64,000 nucleotides of DNA from Derxia gummosa DSM 723. Its GTDB lineage: Bacteria > Pseudomonadota > Gammaproteobacteria > Burkholderiales > Burkholderiaceae_E. Below the pieces are notes generated by a model. It was not told where the DNA came from and searched no databases. It was given only the letters and a program-made list of their open reading frames with translations. The first letter of the stretch is position 1; each line of letters starts with the position of its first letter. The stretch lies in the NCBI RefSeq assembly GCF_000482785.1, contig NZ_AXWS01000014.1, forward strand, positions 124,001 through 188,000, given 5' to 3'. Positions 9,591 through 18,159 of this stretch are shown piece after piece. The position numbers and the translations under genes were made by a program.

Positions 9591-9751
9591 CTGGAGCGCC
9601 GAGCGTACGAGGTAGGCGCGGGAGAACGGCCGCAGGCCGTTCAGGCTTGCCTGTTTGAAGCCCGGCTACGCCGGGCTGAGTTGGCAAGCCGGGCCCGCGA
9701 GCTACCGAAGGCAGCGAGGGAAGCCTCGCGCACAGCGCGAGGCCGCTCCAG
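9591..9751 (+). repeat. Structured module M3 of the dispersed element
   Basis: Stems: hairpin A GAACGGCC 9624-9631 with GGCCGTTC 9635-9642; stem D GGCTTGCC 9644-9651 with GGCAAGCC 9683-9690, enclosing hairpin B AGCCCGGC 9659-9666 with GCCGGGCT 9670-9677; hairpin C GCCTCGCGC 9723-9731 with GCGCGAGGC 9735-9743. Sequence around the stems (GAGGTAG, CTGTTTGA, TGAGTT, CTACCGAAGGCAGCGAGGGA) is conserved with M1 and M2. Confidence 0.7.
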
Positions 9752-9797
9752 CCACCCCGCCCGCGCCCCTCCCCGCTCCGCGACACAACCCAAAAAA

Positions 9798-10805
9798 TCA
9801 GACCGCCGCGCGCCGCCCCGAAGCCGCCGCCGGATACCGCTGCACGAACCACTCCGCCGACTGCCGCACGCCAATGTCGTCGCTGGTCCACCGCAGCCCC
9901 AGCAGCCGCGTCGCCTTGTCGGGGCACAGCACGATGTCCTGCTGCCACACCGCAAACACCGACGGCGGAATCGGCTCCGGCCAGCCCGCCACCTTCAGCC
10001 CGAGCTTCTTGAACACGATCTCGCCGATCTTCAGCGGCGGGCCGAACAGCTTGCTGTCGAAGCGCACGCGCCGCGCCGAAAGCCTTTGCAACGGCGTCGC
10101 GCCGATCGCCACCGCGAGCCGCGCGAAGAAGCGGTTCCAGGTATCCGGCCCCGGCGCCGCGAGGTTGAAGGCCTCGCCGATCGCCTCGCGCCGCGTGAGC
10201 GAAGCCAGCACCGCCGCGCACACGTCGTCCACATGCACGAGGTTGCAGATGCCATCGCCCAGCTCGCCGATGTCACCCAGGCGGCCCGCGCGCAGCCAGC
10301 GGCCGGTGCGGCCGATCCACAGCTCGCTGCCCGGCCCGTACACGATGCCCGGCCGCAGGATCACCACACGCCCGCCCTTGTTGTGGAAGTCGCGCGCCAT
10401 CAGTTCGGCCTTGACCTTCACTTCGGAATACCAGCCGATGTCCGCCTTGAGTTCGTCGCTCTCGCGCACGAGGCCGGTCGATGAGCCGTACACGGCCATG
10501 GTGCTGAAGTGCACGACGATGGGCTTGTGCTTCGCCGCGAGCGCCGCGTCGAACAGCACCCGCGCGCCCGCCTCGATCGAATGCCCATCGCCCGCGACGC
10601 AGTTCACCACCGCGTCCACGTCGGCGAGCGCCGCCGCCACCTGGGCGGGGTCGGTCGCTTCGAGCGTGATCTGCCTGCTCACGCGCAGCGAGGCGCGCGG
10701 CCTGCGCACCGCCGCCACCACTTCCCATTGCGGCCCCTGGAGCCGCATCAGTTCGCACAGCCGGCTGCCGATGTAGCCGCTGGCGCCAATCACGAGAACC
10801 CGCAT
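9798..10805 (-). CDS. NAD-dependent epimerase/dehydratase family protein
   Basis: 335 residues. An extended short-chain dehydrogenase of the nucleotide-sugar epimerase/reductase type. The protein opens with RVLVIGASGYIGSR, a Rossmann loop with Gly at 7, 10 and 13. The catalytic elements are the Ser in HFSTMAVYG and the YxxxK of WYSEVKVK. The start at 10805 is supported by AAGGAG nine bases upstream; an in-frame extension further upstream is basic low-complexity sequence and was rejected. It is the last gene of the minus-strand polysaccharide operon, 109 bp after the GMC oxidoreductase, and probably makes or modifies a nucleotide sugar for it. The precise substrate is unknown. Confidence 0.85.
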   Translation of the reverse strand: MRVLVIGASGYIGSRLCELMRLQGPQWEVVAAVRRPRASLRVSRQITLEATDPAQVAAALADVDAVVNCVAGDGHSIEAGARVLFDAALAAKHKPIVVHFSTMAVYGSSTGLVRESDELKADIGWYSEVKVKAELMARDFHNKGGRVVILRPGIVYGPGSELWIGRTGRWLRAGRLGDIGELGDGICNLVHVDDVCAAVLASLTRREAIGEAFNLAAPGPDTWNRFFARLAVAIGATPLQRLSARRVRFDSKLFGPPLKIGEIVFKKLGLKVAGWPEPIPPSVFAVWQQDIVLCPDKATRLLGLRWTSDDIGVRQSAEWFVQRYPAAASGRRAAV

Positions 10806-10914
10806 CTGTTCTGCTCCTTCGGCCCGGCGCGGCCTTGCGCGCGCGGGCATGTGCATGCGCCCGGCGCGAGGCGGCCGGGCGGTCGGGCCGGCGTCATGCG
10901 CCGGCCGTTGTTGA

Positions 10915-12681
10915 TCAGGCCAGCGCGCCCTGCCCGCCCGGCAGCGCGCCGCGCGCAGCCACCGGCAGCTCCACCGGCGCGGCCGTGGCGCGCGCGGGCT
11001 GGCCGGCGAGGGTCGCGCCGGCAACGCCGTGGCGCGCCTTGAGATGGTCGGCCAGCCGCAGCGTCATCGCGACGATCATCAGCGTCGGATTGGCCTGCGA
11101 CGAGGTCGGGAAGACCGAGCTGCTCGCGATGAACAGCCCGTCCACGCCATGCACCTGGCAGTCGCGGTCGACCACGCTCGTGCGCGGGTCGTCGCCCATG
11201 CGCGTCGTGCCGACGTGATGGCCACCGTAGGCGCCGTAGCGCATCACTTCCTGCTCCAGCGTGGCCGGGTTGTACGTCAGCGTGCCGATGCCGGTGCGCT
11301 TGAGTTCCTCCGCGATCACGTCGAGCGTGATGCGCACGGTCTCGATGTCCTTGGGCGTGTAGCGCCAGTCGATGCGGATGCGCGGCATGCCGAAGGGGTC
11401 GAGCTGGTCGTCCATCAGCGTGACGCGGCTGTCGGGGTTGGGCTCCTGCTCGCCGTGCACTTCGAGGCTGAAGCGGTTGGTCTTGTTGCGCAGGATGACC
11501 GACGGGAACTTGCGCGTGGCCAGCGTGCGCTTGCGCACCCAGTGCCACAGGAAGCCGAGCGTGTCGAAGCTGTCGAACACGATGTTGCGGGCATGCGCGA
11601 GATAGCTGCCGACGGTGGGCTTGTCGCCGCCATGCAAACGCTTGCTGTACTCGTAGCTGATGAAGAACTTCGCCATGTACAGCCCCGACAGCACGCCGAT
11701 GTGGTGCGACGGATCGATGATGGTCGGGAAGTGCAGCCGCGCGACGAGGTTGCCCACCTTGAGCCTGCGCTGTTCCTCGGGTCGCAACGCGAGCCGGCGG
11801 CGGCAGTAGATGCCTTCCGGCGACAGCTCGTAGCCGTGGCGCACGTCGCTCACGGGGCCGTTGATCTTCAGCTCGCCCACGTTGCCGGCGATGTGGCACT
11901 GGTAGTAGCGGCCGACCACGTCATGCGCGTTGCCGATGCCGTTCTTGTGCACCTCGCGGCTCGCGAGCAGCAGGCGCGGCGTCTCCAGCCCGCCGGTCGC
12001 GAGCACGACGGTCGTGGCCTCGACGGTGAAGCGCTTGCCCGCCAGCGTGCCGACGCGCACCGCTCGGATCTTCGTGCCCTCGGCGTTCAGGTCGAGGCCG
12101 ATCGCGTTGGCGTAGGTGAACAGGCGCAGCTTCTTCGCCGCCGCGAGCTTGTGGCGGTAGCGCGCGCCGAAGTTGGTCGGCAGCGAGAAGCGCTCCAGCG
12201 TGTCGGTCGTGACGCGCTTGCTCTTGAAGCCCTTGAACATCTCGGGCGGATTGGCGCCGAAGGCGGTGCGGCCGTCGTAGTCGTTCTCGCCGGCTTCGGA
12301 GATGCGCGTGGCCGGGCCGAAATAGGGCGCGACTTCCTCGTAGCTCACGGGCCAGCCGCTGTTGGCGATCCACGGGCGGGCTTCGAGGTCGATCGGGTCG
12401 AAGGGAATGCAGCGACCGCCCCAGATCGTGGTCGAGCCGCCGAAGCGGCGCTGGCGGTACTTGTCGGGCGGGCAGTGCATGGCCTCGTCCACCGTCTCGC
12501 CGTTGTAGAGCGACTGGGTGTCGGCCTCTTCCTTGTCGCCGCCGGCTTCGAGCAGGATCACGTCGAGCCCGGTGTCGAGCAGGCTGAGCGCGAGGCTCAC
12601 ACCCGCCGCGCCGGTGCCGACGATGCAGACATCGGCCTTGAGCGTGCTGTCGTGTGCGACTGTGTTGGCGTTTTCGATCAC
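10915..12681 (-). CDS. GMC family FAD-dependent oxidoreductase
   Basis: 588 residues from a GTG start. It is a flavoprotein of the glucose-methanol-choline family, which oxidises alcohols, often sugars. FAD binding is shown by VCIVGTGAAGVSLALS (Gly-rich loop at 22-27) and the acidic end of the second strand (E45). The C-terminus has the family block with HHVGTTRMG, FIASSSVFPT and NPTLMIVAM. The start was set at the GTG just after the glycosyltransferase stop (10 bp gap) with GAGGA upstream; the longer open frame overlaps that gene. Being embedded with a glycosyltransferase, an acyltransferase and an epimerase suggests oxidation of a sugar in an exported glycan; this is inference. Confidence 0.88.
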   Translation of the reverse strand: MIENANTVAHDSTLKADVCIVGTGAAGVSLALSLLDTGLDVILLEAGGDKEEADTQSLYNGETVDEAMHCPPDKYRQRRFGGSTTIWGGRCIPFDPIDLEARPWIANSGWPVSYEEVAPYFGPATRISEAGENDYDGRTAFGANPPEMFKGFKSKRVTTDTLERFSLPTNFGARYRHKLAAAKKLRLFTYANAIGLDLNAEGTKIRAVRVGTLAGKRFTVEATTVVLATGGLETPRLLLASREVHKNGIGNAHDVVGRYYQCHIAGNVGELKINGPVSDVRHGYELSPEGIYCRRRLALRPEEQRRLKVGNLVARLHFPTIIDPSHHIGVLSGLYMAKFFISYEYSKRLHGGDKPTVGSYLAHARNIVFDSFDTLGFLWHWVRKRTLATRKFPSVILRNKTNRFSLEVHGEQEPNPDSRVTLMDDQLDPFGMPRIRIDWRYTPKDIETVRITLDVIAEELKRTGIGTLTYNPATLEQEVMRYGAYGGHHVGTTRMGDDPRTSVVDRDCQVHGVDGLFIASSSVFPTSSQANPTLMIVAMTLRLADHLKARHGVAGATLAGQPARATAAPVELPVAARGALPGGQGALA

Positions 12682-12691
12682 GGCTCGGTCC

Positions 12692-13816
12692 TCAGACGGG
12701 AAGCGGCGCGGGCGGGAAGGCCTCGCGGTCGAAGTGGCGGCGGTAGATCGCGAGCACGTTGCGGAAGAACACGCCCATCGCATAGCGCTGCTCGTACAGC
12801 TCGCGGCCCGCGATGGCGAGCGCGATGCGCTTGTCGGCGTCGTTGATCAGATCGACCAGCGCCGCCGCGATGCCCGGCACATCGCCCGGCGTCACGAACA
12901 CGGCGTTCTTGCCATCGGTGAGTTCATCCGGAATCTCGCCCACGGGCGTGCAGAGCACGGCGGTCGTGCGGCCGAGCGCTTCGAGAATCACCAGCGGCAG
13001 GCCCTCGTCATACGAAGGCAGCGCGAGCACGTCGGCAGTCGAGACGAGCGCGCCGGCCTGCTCCTGGTTGTGCCAGCCCGGAAAGCTCACGCGGTCCTGC
13101 AGGCCGCGCTCGGCCACGGCCGCGCGGTACTTCTCGACCTCGCCGCCGCCGGCAAAGGTGGCTTTCCAGTTCAGGTTCGCGAGTTCGGGCCGCGCCAGCG
13201 CATTGAGCAGGTCGGTCACGCCCTTGCGCTCCAGCAGGTTGCCCAGAAACACGATGTGCACCGGGCCGTCATGCCGGCGCGGCTCAGGCCGCTGCGCGGG
13301 GCCGGGCACGCCGTTGATGAGGATGCTGATGCGACTCTCGGGCACCTTGAGGTCTTCGACCACGAAGCGCTTGCCCGCATGACCGAGCACCACCACCTCG
13401 TTGGCGCAGGCGAACACATAGCGCATCAGCGCCTTGGCCCAGCCCGGCACGCCCCGGTAGAAGTGATGCAGCTGGGCCGCGTGCAGATGCAGCACCACCG
13501 GCAGGCCGATGTGATGCGCGACGACGATGATCAGCCCCTTGCGCACCACGCTGAGCCGCTCGGCCACGTTCACATGCACGCCGGCGATGTTGCCGAGCAG
13601 CCGGTTCCAGAACAGCTTGAGGAAGGCCTGGATCAGCACCAGCGGCGTGAACCACACCCGCCCGCCGCCGCGTGAATCGAGGATGCGCAGCTCGGGCGAG
13701 CCGGGATACTGGTGCTGGGCCTGGACGAGGTAGTCCATGACCTTGTACATGCCGCCGCCCATCGGGGCGTAGGGGCAGACGAGGTAGATGAAGGGGCGTT
13801 TTCCGCCGGCGCTCAT
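12692..13816 (-). CDS. Family 4-type (GT-B) glycosyltransferase
   Basis: 374 residues. The N-terminal half begins RPFIYLVCPYAPMGGGMYKVMDY, with the Gly-rich acceptor loop usual in these enzymes. The C-terminal half holds IVFLGNLLERKGV, FAGGGEVEKY and SYDEGLPLVILEALGR, whose E-x7-E contacts the donor nucleotide sugar. It is soluble or peripheral and builds an exopolysaccharide or glycolipid. It lies 40 bp after the acyltransferase gene and 10 bp before the oxidoreductase in the same operon. The start at 13816 (MSAGGKRP) was chosen because the upstream extension is Arg/Pro-rich and unlike the family. Confidence 0.88.
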   Translation of the reverse strand: MSAGGKRPFIYLVCPYAPMGGGMYKVMDYLVQAQHQYPGSPELRILDSRGGGRVWFTPLVLIQAFLKLFWNRLLGNIAGVHVNVAERLSVVRKGLIIVVAHHIGLPVVLHLHAAQLHHFYRGVPGWAKALMRYVFACANEVVVLGHAGKRFVVEDLKVPESRISILINGVPGPAQRPEPRRHDGPVHIVFLGNLLERKGVTDLLNALARPELANLNWKATFAGGGEVEKYRAAVAERGLQDRVSFPGWHNQEQAGALVSTADVLALPSYDEGLPLVILEALGRTTAVLCTPVGEIPDELTDGKNAVFVTPGDVPGIAAALVDLINDADKRIALAIAGRELYEQRYAMGVFFRNVLAIYRRHFDREAFPPAPLPV

Positions 13817-13856
13817 GGGCGTGGATTCCGTGGGATCGGTGGAGGGAAGGAAGTGT

Positions 13857-15035
13857 TCAGGCCGGGCGCGAGCCGGGCTTGGGCGCGTCGCCCGAGGCGC
13901 GCGGCGTGTCGGCGGGCGCGCGGCCCGTCTCGGCACGGGCGTGACCGCCGTCGGGCGCCGGTGCCGAAGGCGGGCGTCGCGGCTCGACGCGGCGGCGCAG
14001 CCATTCGGTCATCGGCTGCTCGACGAACTTGTAGATGGCGACCGACAGCAGCACGCTCAGCAGCGAGGCCGCGATCAGCGCCGTGGCCGGCGTGCGCGCG
14101 CCCAGCTTCACGAACAGCGCGCCGCCCGCCATCACGAACGGGTGGAACAAGTAGAGCGCGAACGAGGCATCGCCCAGCAGCCGCAACCAGCGCGGAATGT
14201 GGCGGCCGATCAGCGGTTCGAGCGAGGTGACGCCGATCACCACCAGGAAGGCCCACACGCTGTTCTGGAGGTTGTGCCAGAAGCCGAGCGGCCCGATCAC
14301 CCAGTTGTATGCACCGTAGAAGCCGAGCACCGCCGCGCCCAGCGCCAGCGGCGCCGGCAGGCGCCAGCCCGACAGCAGCAGCCGCGCCACGATCAGCCCG
14401 GCCGAGAACTCGAACAGCAGCGGCGAGAACAGCCGGAAGAAGGTCAGCTGATCGCGCAGGTCGAACACCTGGTCGGCCACGTTCATCAGGAAGAACAGCG
14501 CGAACGAGGTCGAGATCAGCGGCAGCCCGAGCGCCACCAGCGCGGCGAACACGAAATAGAAGAAGAACTCGTAGGACAGCGTCCAGCCCACGCCGAGCAG
14601 CGGGAAGGGCTCGCCGAAGGAATCCTGATGCGGCACCAGCAGATAGCTCAGCGACAGATGGCCGAAGCTCAGGTCGGTATGCAGGGCCGCCGCCGGCACC
14701 GCCAGCACCGAGGCCAGCTTGAGCGTGGTGGCGAGCCAGTACATCGGCAGGATGCGGATGACACGACGCACCATGAAGCGCTGGATCACGCCCGGCCCGG
14801 GGCGCCAGTCGCGCGTGCTCAGGGCCATCACCACGCCGCTGATCACGAAGAAGATGTGCACGCCGAAGGCGCCGAACACCCAGTAGTCATGCCGGCTGCC
14901 CTCGGCGCCGAGACGCTCGGCGGCCATCTGAGAGCCGTGCATCACCACGACCAGCATGGCCGCGACGAAGCGCAGCGCCTGGATGCCGATGAGGGTGGGA
15001 GCAGCGGTCTTGGCCCGGACGGAAGCAGCGGTCAT
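13857..15035 (-). CDS. Acyltransferase 3 family membrane protein
   Basis: 392 residues. A polytopic membrane acyltransferase like the one at 6337 but only distantly similar. The first helix, IGIQALRFVAAMLVVVMHG, carries the conserved Arg and His; about ten membrane segments follow, and a charged Pro/Ala-rich tail of some 40 residues would lie in the cytoplasm. It is the first gene of the minus-strand polysaccharide operon (followed 40 bp later by the glycosyltransferase) and probably acylates the repeat unit. The start MTAASVRAKTA gives a normal-length protein; the longer open frame upstream runs antisense through the AsnC-type regulator. Confidence 0.86.
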   Translation of the reverse strand: MTAASVRAKTAAPTLIGIQALRFVAAMLVVVMHGSQMAAERLGAEGSRHDYWVFGAFGVHIFFVISGVVMALSTRDWRPGPGVIQRFMVRRVIRILPMYWLATTLKLASVLAVPAAALHTDLSFGHLSLSYLLVPHQDSFGEPFPLLGVGWTLSYEFFFYFVFAALVALGLPLISTSFALFFLMNVADQVFDLRDQLTFFRLFSPLLFEFSAGLIVARLLLSGWRLPAPLALGAAVLGFYGAYNWVIGPLGFWHNLQNSVWAFLVVIGVTSLEPLIGRHIPRWLRLLGDASFALYLFHPFVMAGGALFVKLGARTPATALIAASLLSVLLSVAIYKFVEQPMTEWLRRRVEPRRPPSAPAPDGGHARAETGRAPADTPRASGDAPKPGSRPA

Positions 15036-15166
15036 TGGCGTGTTCTGGGGAAGGTCTGGCGCGCGCACCGACGGCGACGACAAGGGGCCGGCGCATTGTC
15101 GGTGCTGCACCGCAACGATTCGACCAAGCACCGGCCGCGCGCCGCTTGCCTCCGACGGACGGACGC

Positions 15167-15745
15167 TCAGCTCGCGCGACCGAGCGCCAGCCTCGGCTCG
15201 AACTTGCTCCGCCGCACGCTGAAGAAGCTGCGCACGTTGCGCACGTTGGCCTCCGCCGTGAACACCGAATGCACCAGAGCGTGATACGCGGCCATGTCCG
15301 GCAATTGGACGATGAGCACGAAATCGGGTCCGGTGGTCACGCGATAGCACTGCTGCACGGCAGGCTCGGCGGCAACGCGCGCCTCGAACGCTTCCCAGGC
15401 CTCGGCGGTCTGGCGGTCGAGCGTGACTTCGAGAATCGCCGTCAGCCCCGCGCCGAGCCTTTCGGCCGACAGCAGGGCGACGCGACGCTCGATCACACCC
15501 GTTTCCACCAGACGGCGCACGCGGCGCAGGCAGGTCGGCGGCGAAACATGGACGAGATCGGCAAGCGCCTGATTGGTCAGGGAGCAATCGTCCTGAAGCG
15601 CGCCCAGGATGCGGAGGTCGATTGCGTCCAGCGCGACGGCCGGAGGTTCCGGCGCGGCGGACGGTCGGGCCGGCGTAGGCGCGGCGAAAGGGGCAAGCGG
15701 CTGCTCGCCATCGGCGTCACCGGAAGTGTTGGCAGGCTCACTCAT
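15167..15745 (-). CDS. Lrp/AsnC family transcriptional regulator
   Basis: 192 residues. The N-terminal 35 residues are Pro/Ala-rich and unusual for the family. Then comes the winged helix: DLRILGALQDDCSLTNQALAD, VHVSPPTCLRRVRRL. The C-terminal RAM domain runs from ILEVTLDRQ to the end and would bind an amino-acid-like effector and oligomerise. The ATG at 15745 is preferred over one 36 bases upstream because it gives a normal start. It is divergent from glmS over a 124-bp AT-rich region, an arrangement also known in other Burkholderiales, so it may control itself and glmS. The effector is unknown. Confidence 0.9.
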   Translation of the reverse strand: MSEPANTSGDADGEQPLAPFAAPTPARPSAAPEPPAVALDAIDLRILGALQDDCSLTNQALADLVHVSPPTCLRRVRRLVETGVIERRVALLSAERLGAGLTAILEVTLDRQTAEAWEAFEARVAAEPAVQQCYRVTTGPDFVLIVQLPDMAAYHALVHSVFTAEANVRNVRSFFSVRRSKFEPRLALGRAS

Positions 15746-15869
15746 GAAATAATCTTTCTCTCGAAAACAGTAGCGGAACATTCTTTCATTCCAGCCGCTA
15801 TTCAGAAAGCCTGTTTCCCGCCCGCCCAGATAGCATCCGCTATCGCTTTTCTTCCTGATGGAGTCTGAG
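15746..15869. promoter_or_regulatory. Divergent AsnC-type regulator / glmS intergenic region
   Basis: This 124-bp region is conspicuously AT-rich for the genome (for example AATAATCTTTCTCTCG and ACATTCTTTCATTCC) and must hold both promoters. No hexamers were convincing enough to mark. Lrp/AsnC proteins usually bind such AT-rich divergent regions, so an autoregulatory site here is likely but not shown. Confidence 0.4.
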
Positions 15870-17696
15870 ATGTGCGGAATCGTCGGCGCGGTCGCGCAGC
15901 GTGATGTGGTGCCCCTGCTGGTCGAGGGCCTGCGGCGGCTCGAATACCGCGGCTACGACTCCTGCGGCGTGGCCGTGCACACCGGCAGCGGCCTGGAGCG
16001 CGCCCGCTCCGTTGCCCGCGTGGCCGAGCTGGACGAGCAGACCCGCGAGCTGCACGCCTTCACCGGCATCGCGCACACGCGCTGGGCCACGCACGGCGCG
16101 CCCACGCAGGACAACGCCCATCCGCACTTCAGCAACGGCCCGGCCGGCGCGCGGATTGCGCTCGTGCACAACGGGATCATCGAGAACCACGACGAGCTGC
16201 GCGCCCGCCTCAAGGCCGCCGGCTATGTGTTCGCCAGCCAGACCGACACCGAGGTCATCGTCCACCTGGTGGACAGCTATTACGACGGCGACCTGTTCGC
16301 CGCCGTGCAGCGCGCGGTGGCCGAGCTGACCGGCGCCTTCGCGATCGCCGTCATCTGCCGCGACGAACCGCACCGCGTGGTCGGCGCCCGGCGCGGCTCG
16401 CCGCTCGTGATCGGGCTGGGCAAGAACGAGAACTTCCTCGCCAGCGACGCGCTCGCGCTCGCCGGCACGACCGACCAGTTCATCTACGCCGAGGACGGCG
16501 ACGTGATCGACGTGCAGCTCGGCCGCGTGTGGATCTTCGACGCCGAGGGCAAGGAAGTGCGGCGCGAGGTGCGCACCATCGCCGCGTACACGGCGGCGGT
16601 GGAACTGGGCCCTTACCGCCACTTCATGCAGAAGGAAATCTTCGAGCAGCCGCGCGCCATCGGCGACACGCTCCAGGCGGTCGAGCGCATCGGGCCGGAA
16701 CTGCTCGGCCTCGCGCCGGACGCCGAGCCGTTCAAGGGCATCGAGCGGGTGCTCATCCTCGCCTGCGGCACGAGCTATTACGCCGGCTGCGTGGCGCGCT
16801 ACTGGCTGGAATCGATCGCGCGCGTGCCCTGCAATGTGGAAGTGGCGAGCGAGTTCCGCTACCGCGACCCGGCCACCGACCCGGCCACGCTGGTGGTGGT
16901 GATCTCGCAATCGGGCGAGACCGCCGACACCCTGGCCGCGCTGCGCGAGGCCCAGTCGCTCGGCATGACGCAAACGCTTGCAGTGTGCAACGTCGCCACC
17001 AGCACGATGGTGCGCGAGACGAGCCTGCAATTCATCACCCGCGCCGGCGTGGAGATTGGCGTGGCCTCGACCAAGGCCTTCACGACCCAGCTCGTGGGCC
17101 TGTACCTGCTGACGCTGCTGTTTGCCAAGGCGCGCGGCCGGCTCGACGCGGCCGCCGAGGCCGAAGCGCTCAAGGCGCTGCGCCACCTGCCCGCCGCCGT
17201 GCAGAGCGTGGTCGCGCTGGAGCCGCAGATCATTGCCTGGGCCGAGCAGTTCGCGCGCAAGGAGAACGCGCTGTTCCTCGGGCGCGGCATGCACTACCCG
17301 ATCGCGCTTGAAGGTGCATTGAAACTGAAGGAAATCAGCTACATCCACGCCGAGGCCTATCCGGCCGGCGAACTCAAGCACGGCCCGCTCGCGCTGGTGA
17401 CGGCGGCGATGCCCGTCGTGACCGTCGCGCCCAACGACGCGCTGGTGGAAAAGCTCAAGAGCAACATGCAGGAAGTGCGCGCGCGCGGCGGCGAGCTGTA
17501 CGTGTTTGCGGATGCGGGCACGCAGATCGAATCGAGCGAGGGCGTGCATGTGATCCGCATGCCGGAGCACTACGGGGCGCTCAGCCCGATTCTTCATGTG
17601 GTGCCGTTGCAGTTGCTGGCGTATCACACGGCGACGGCGCGGGGGACGGATGTGGATAAGCCGCGGAATCTCGCCAAGAGCGTGACCGTGGAGTGA
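15870..17696 (+). CDS. glmS: Glutamine-fructose-6-phosphate aminotransferase (isomerizing)
   Basis: 608 residues. It converts fructose-6-phosphate and glutamine to glucosamine-6-phosphate, the first step towards UDP-GlcNAc. The start must be the ATG at 15870, because processing exposes Cys2 of MCGIVGAV as the nucleophile of the glutaminase domain; an ATG 12 bases upstream is in frame but would bury it. The N-terminal domain shows RWATHG and [12 protein letters not shown]. Two SIS domains follow, with [17 protein letters not shown] and [15 protein letters not shown], and the protein ends LAKSVTVE as expected. A decayed copy of its last part lies at 21340-21450. The foreign cassette begins 43 bp after the stop. 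Confidence 0.97.
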   Translation: MCGIVGAVAQRDVVPLLVEGLRRLEYRGYDSCGVAVHTGSGLERARSVARVAELDEQTRELHAFTGIAHTRWATHGAPTQDNAHPHFSNGPAGARIALVHNGIIENHDELRARLKAAGYVFASQTDTEVIVHLVDSYYDGDLFAAVQRAVAELTGAFAIAVICRDEPHRVVGARRGSPLVIGLGKNENFLASDALALAGTTDQFIYAEDGDVIDVQLGRVWIFDAEGKEVRREVRTIAAYTAAVELGPYRHFMQKEIFEQPRAIGDTLQAVERIGPELLGLAPDAEPFKGIERVLILACGTSYYAGCVARYWLESIARVPCNVEVASEFRYRDPATDPATLVVVISQSGETADTLAALREAQSLGMTQTLAVCNVATSTMVRETSLQFITRAGVEIGVASTKAFTTQLVGLYLLTLLFAKARGRLDAAAEAEALKALRHLPAAVQSVVALEPQIIAWAEQFARKENALFLGRGMHYPIALEGALKLKEISYIHAEAYPAGELKHGPLALVTAAMPVVTVAPNDALVEKLKSNMQEVRARGGELYVFADAGTQIESSEGVHVIRMPEHYGALSPILHVVPLQLLAYHTATARGTDVDKPRNLAKSVTVE

Positions 17697-17739
17697 GGGT
17701 CGACAAAGTTTTCGATGATCAATACAAAGGACACTAAGA

Positions 17740-18159
17740 ATGAAATCTGATTTTCAAGATGCCCACACTCGTCATACCCATGATGCAGGCCTGTTGTTTG
17801 AACAGAGCCGTTGGGCCAATGCAGATCATCTGTACGGCGTAGCAGCAGAATGCGGCCTCAAAGCATTGATGCAAGCATTCGGAATGGAAATAAATCCACA
17901 AACCGACGCGCCTGCAAAAAGAGAGGATCGGGACCATATCAATGCGATATGGGCGCGCTTTGAAAGCTATCGGACAGGCCATCACGCCGGAACTGAATAT
18001 GCTCTATCATCAGAAAATCCCTTCGAAAACTGGACCATTTCACAGAGATATGCAGGACAAGCAAGTTTTAATGAAGCCATTGCAGCCACACACAAATCCG
18101 GTTGCAATAGTGTAGCCGAATTAGTAAAAAAAGCGCGTACCGAAGGACTGCTTCCATGA
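17740..18159 (+). CDS. HEPN-like small protein, first gene of a low-GC cassette
   Basis: 139 residues, helix-rich and soluble. The segment RWANADHLYGVAAECGLKALM (24-44) has the pattern I associate with HEPN domains, which occur in toxin and RNA-cleaving conflict proteins. R61-EDRD-H66 formally fits the R-x4-6-H nuclease motif, but at this position it could be chance. Base composition is far more AT-rich than the neighbouring housekeeping genes. AAAGGACACTAAG precedes the ATG as ribosome-binding site. The stop overlaps the next gene's start by four bases (ATGA), showing translational coupling. I do not recognise a named family; the HEPN call is tentative. Confidence 0.75.
   Translation: MKSDFQDAHTRHTHDAGLLFEQSRWANADHLYGVAAECGLKALMQAFGMEINPQTDAPAKREDRDHINAIWARFESYRTGHHAGTEYALSSENPFENWTISQRYAGQASFNEAIAATHKSGCNSVAELVKKARTEGLLP

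Larger units (their letters stand above)
9200..9785. repeat. Dispersed composite repeat element, copy 2
   Basis: Homologous to 2202-2870 and likewise between convergent genes (glmU and the epimerase). Its first module is reduced to the palindrome 9200-9294. The conserved spacer (about 9307-9551) has eight GACTGC units. The second module (9591-9751) is bounded by a perfect 31-bp inverted repeat at 9557-9587 and 9755-9785. No protein gene is supported in it. Confidence 0.8.

Noticed and set aside
15746-15869. glmS ribozyme
   Set aside because: That ribozyme belongs to Gram-positive lineages, and the 124-bp region does not resemble it.
17697-17760. Tn7 left or right end after glmS
   Set aside because: GTCGACAAAG only vaguely recalls the GACAAAATAG of Tn7 ends; there are no repeated TnsB-type sites and no tns genes.
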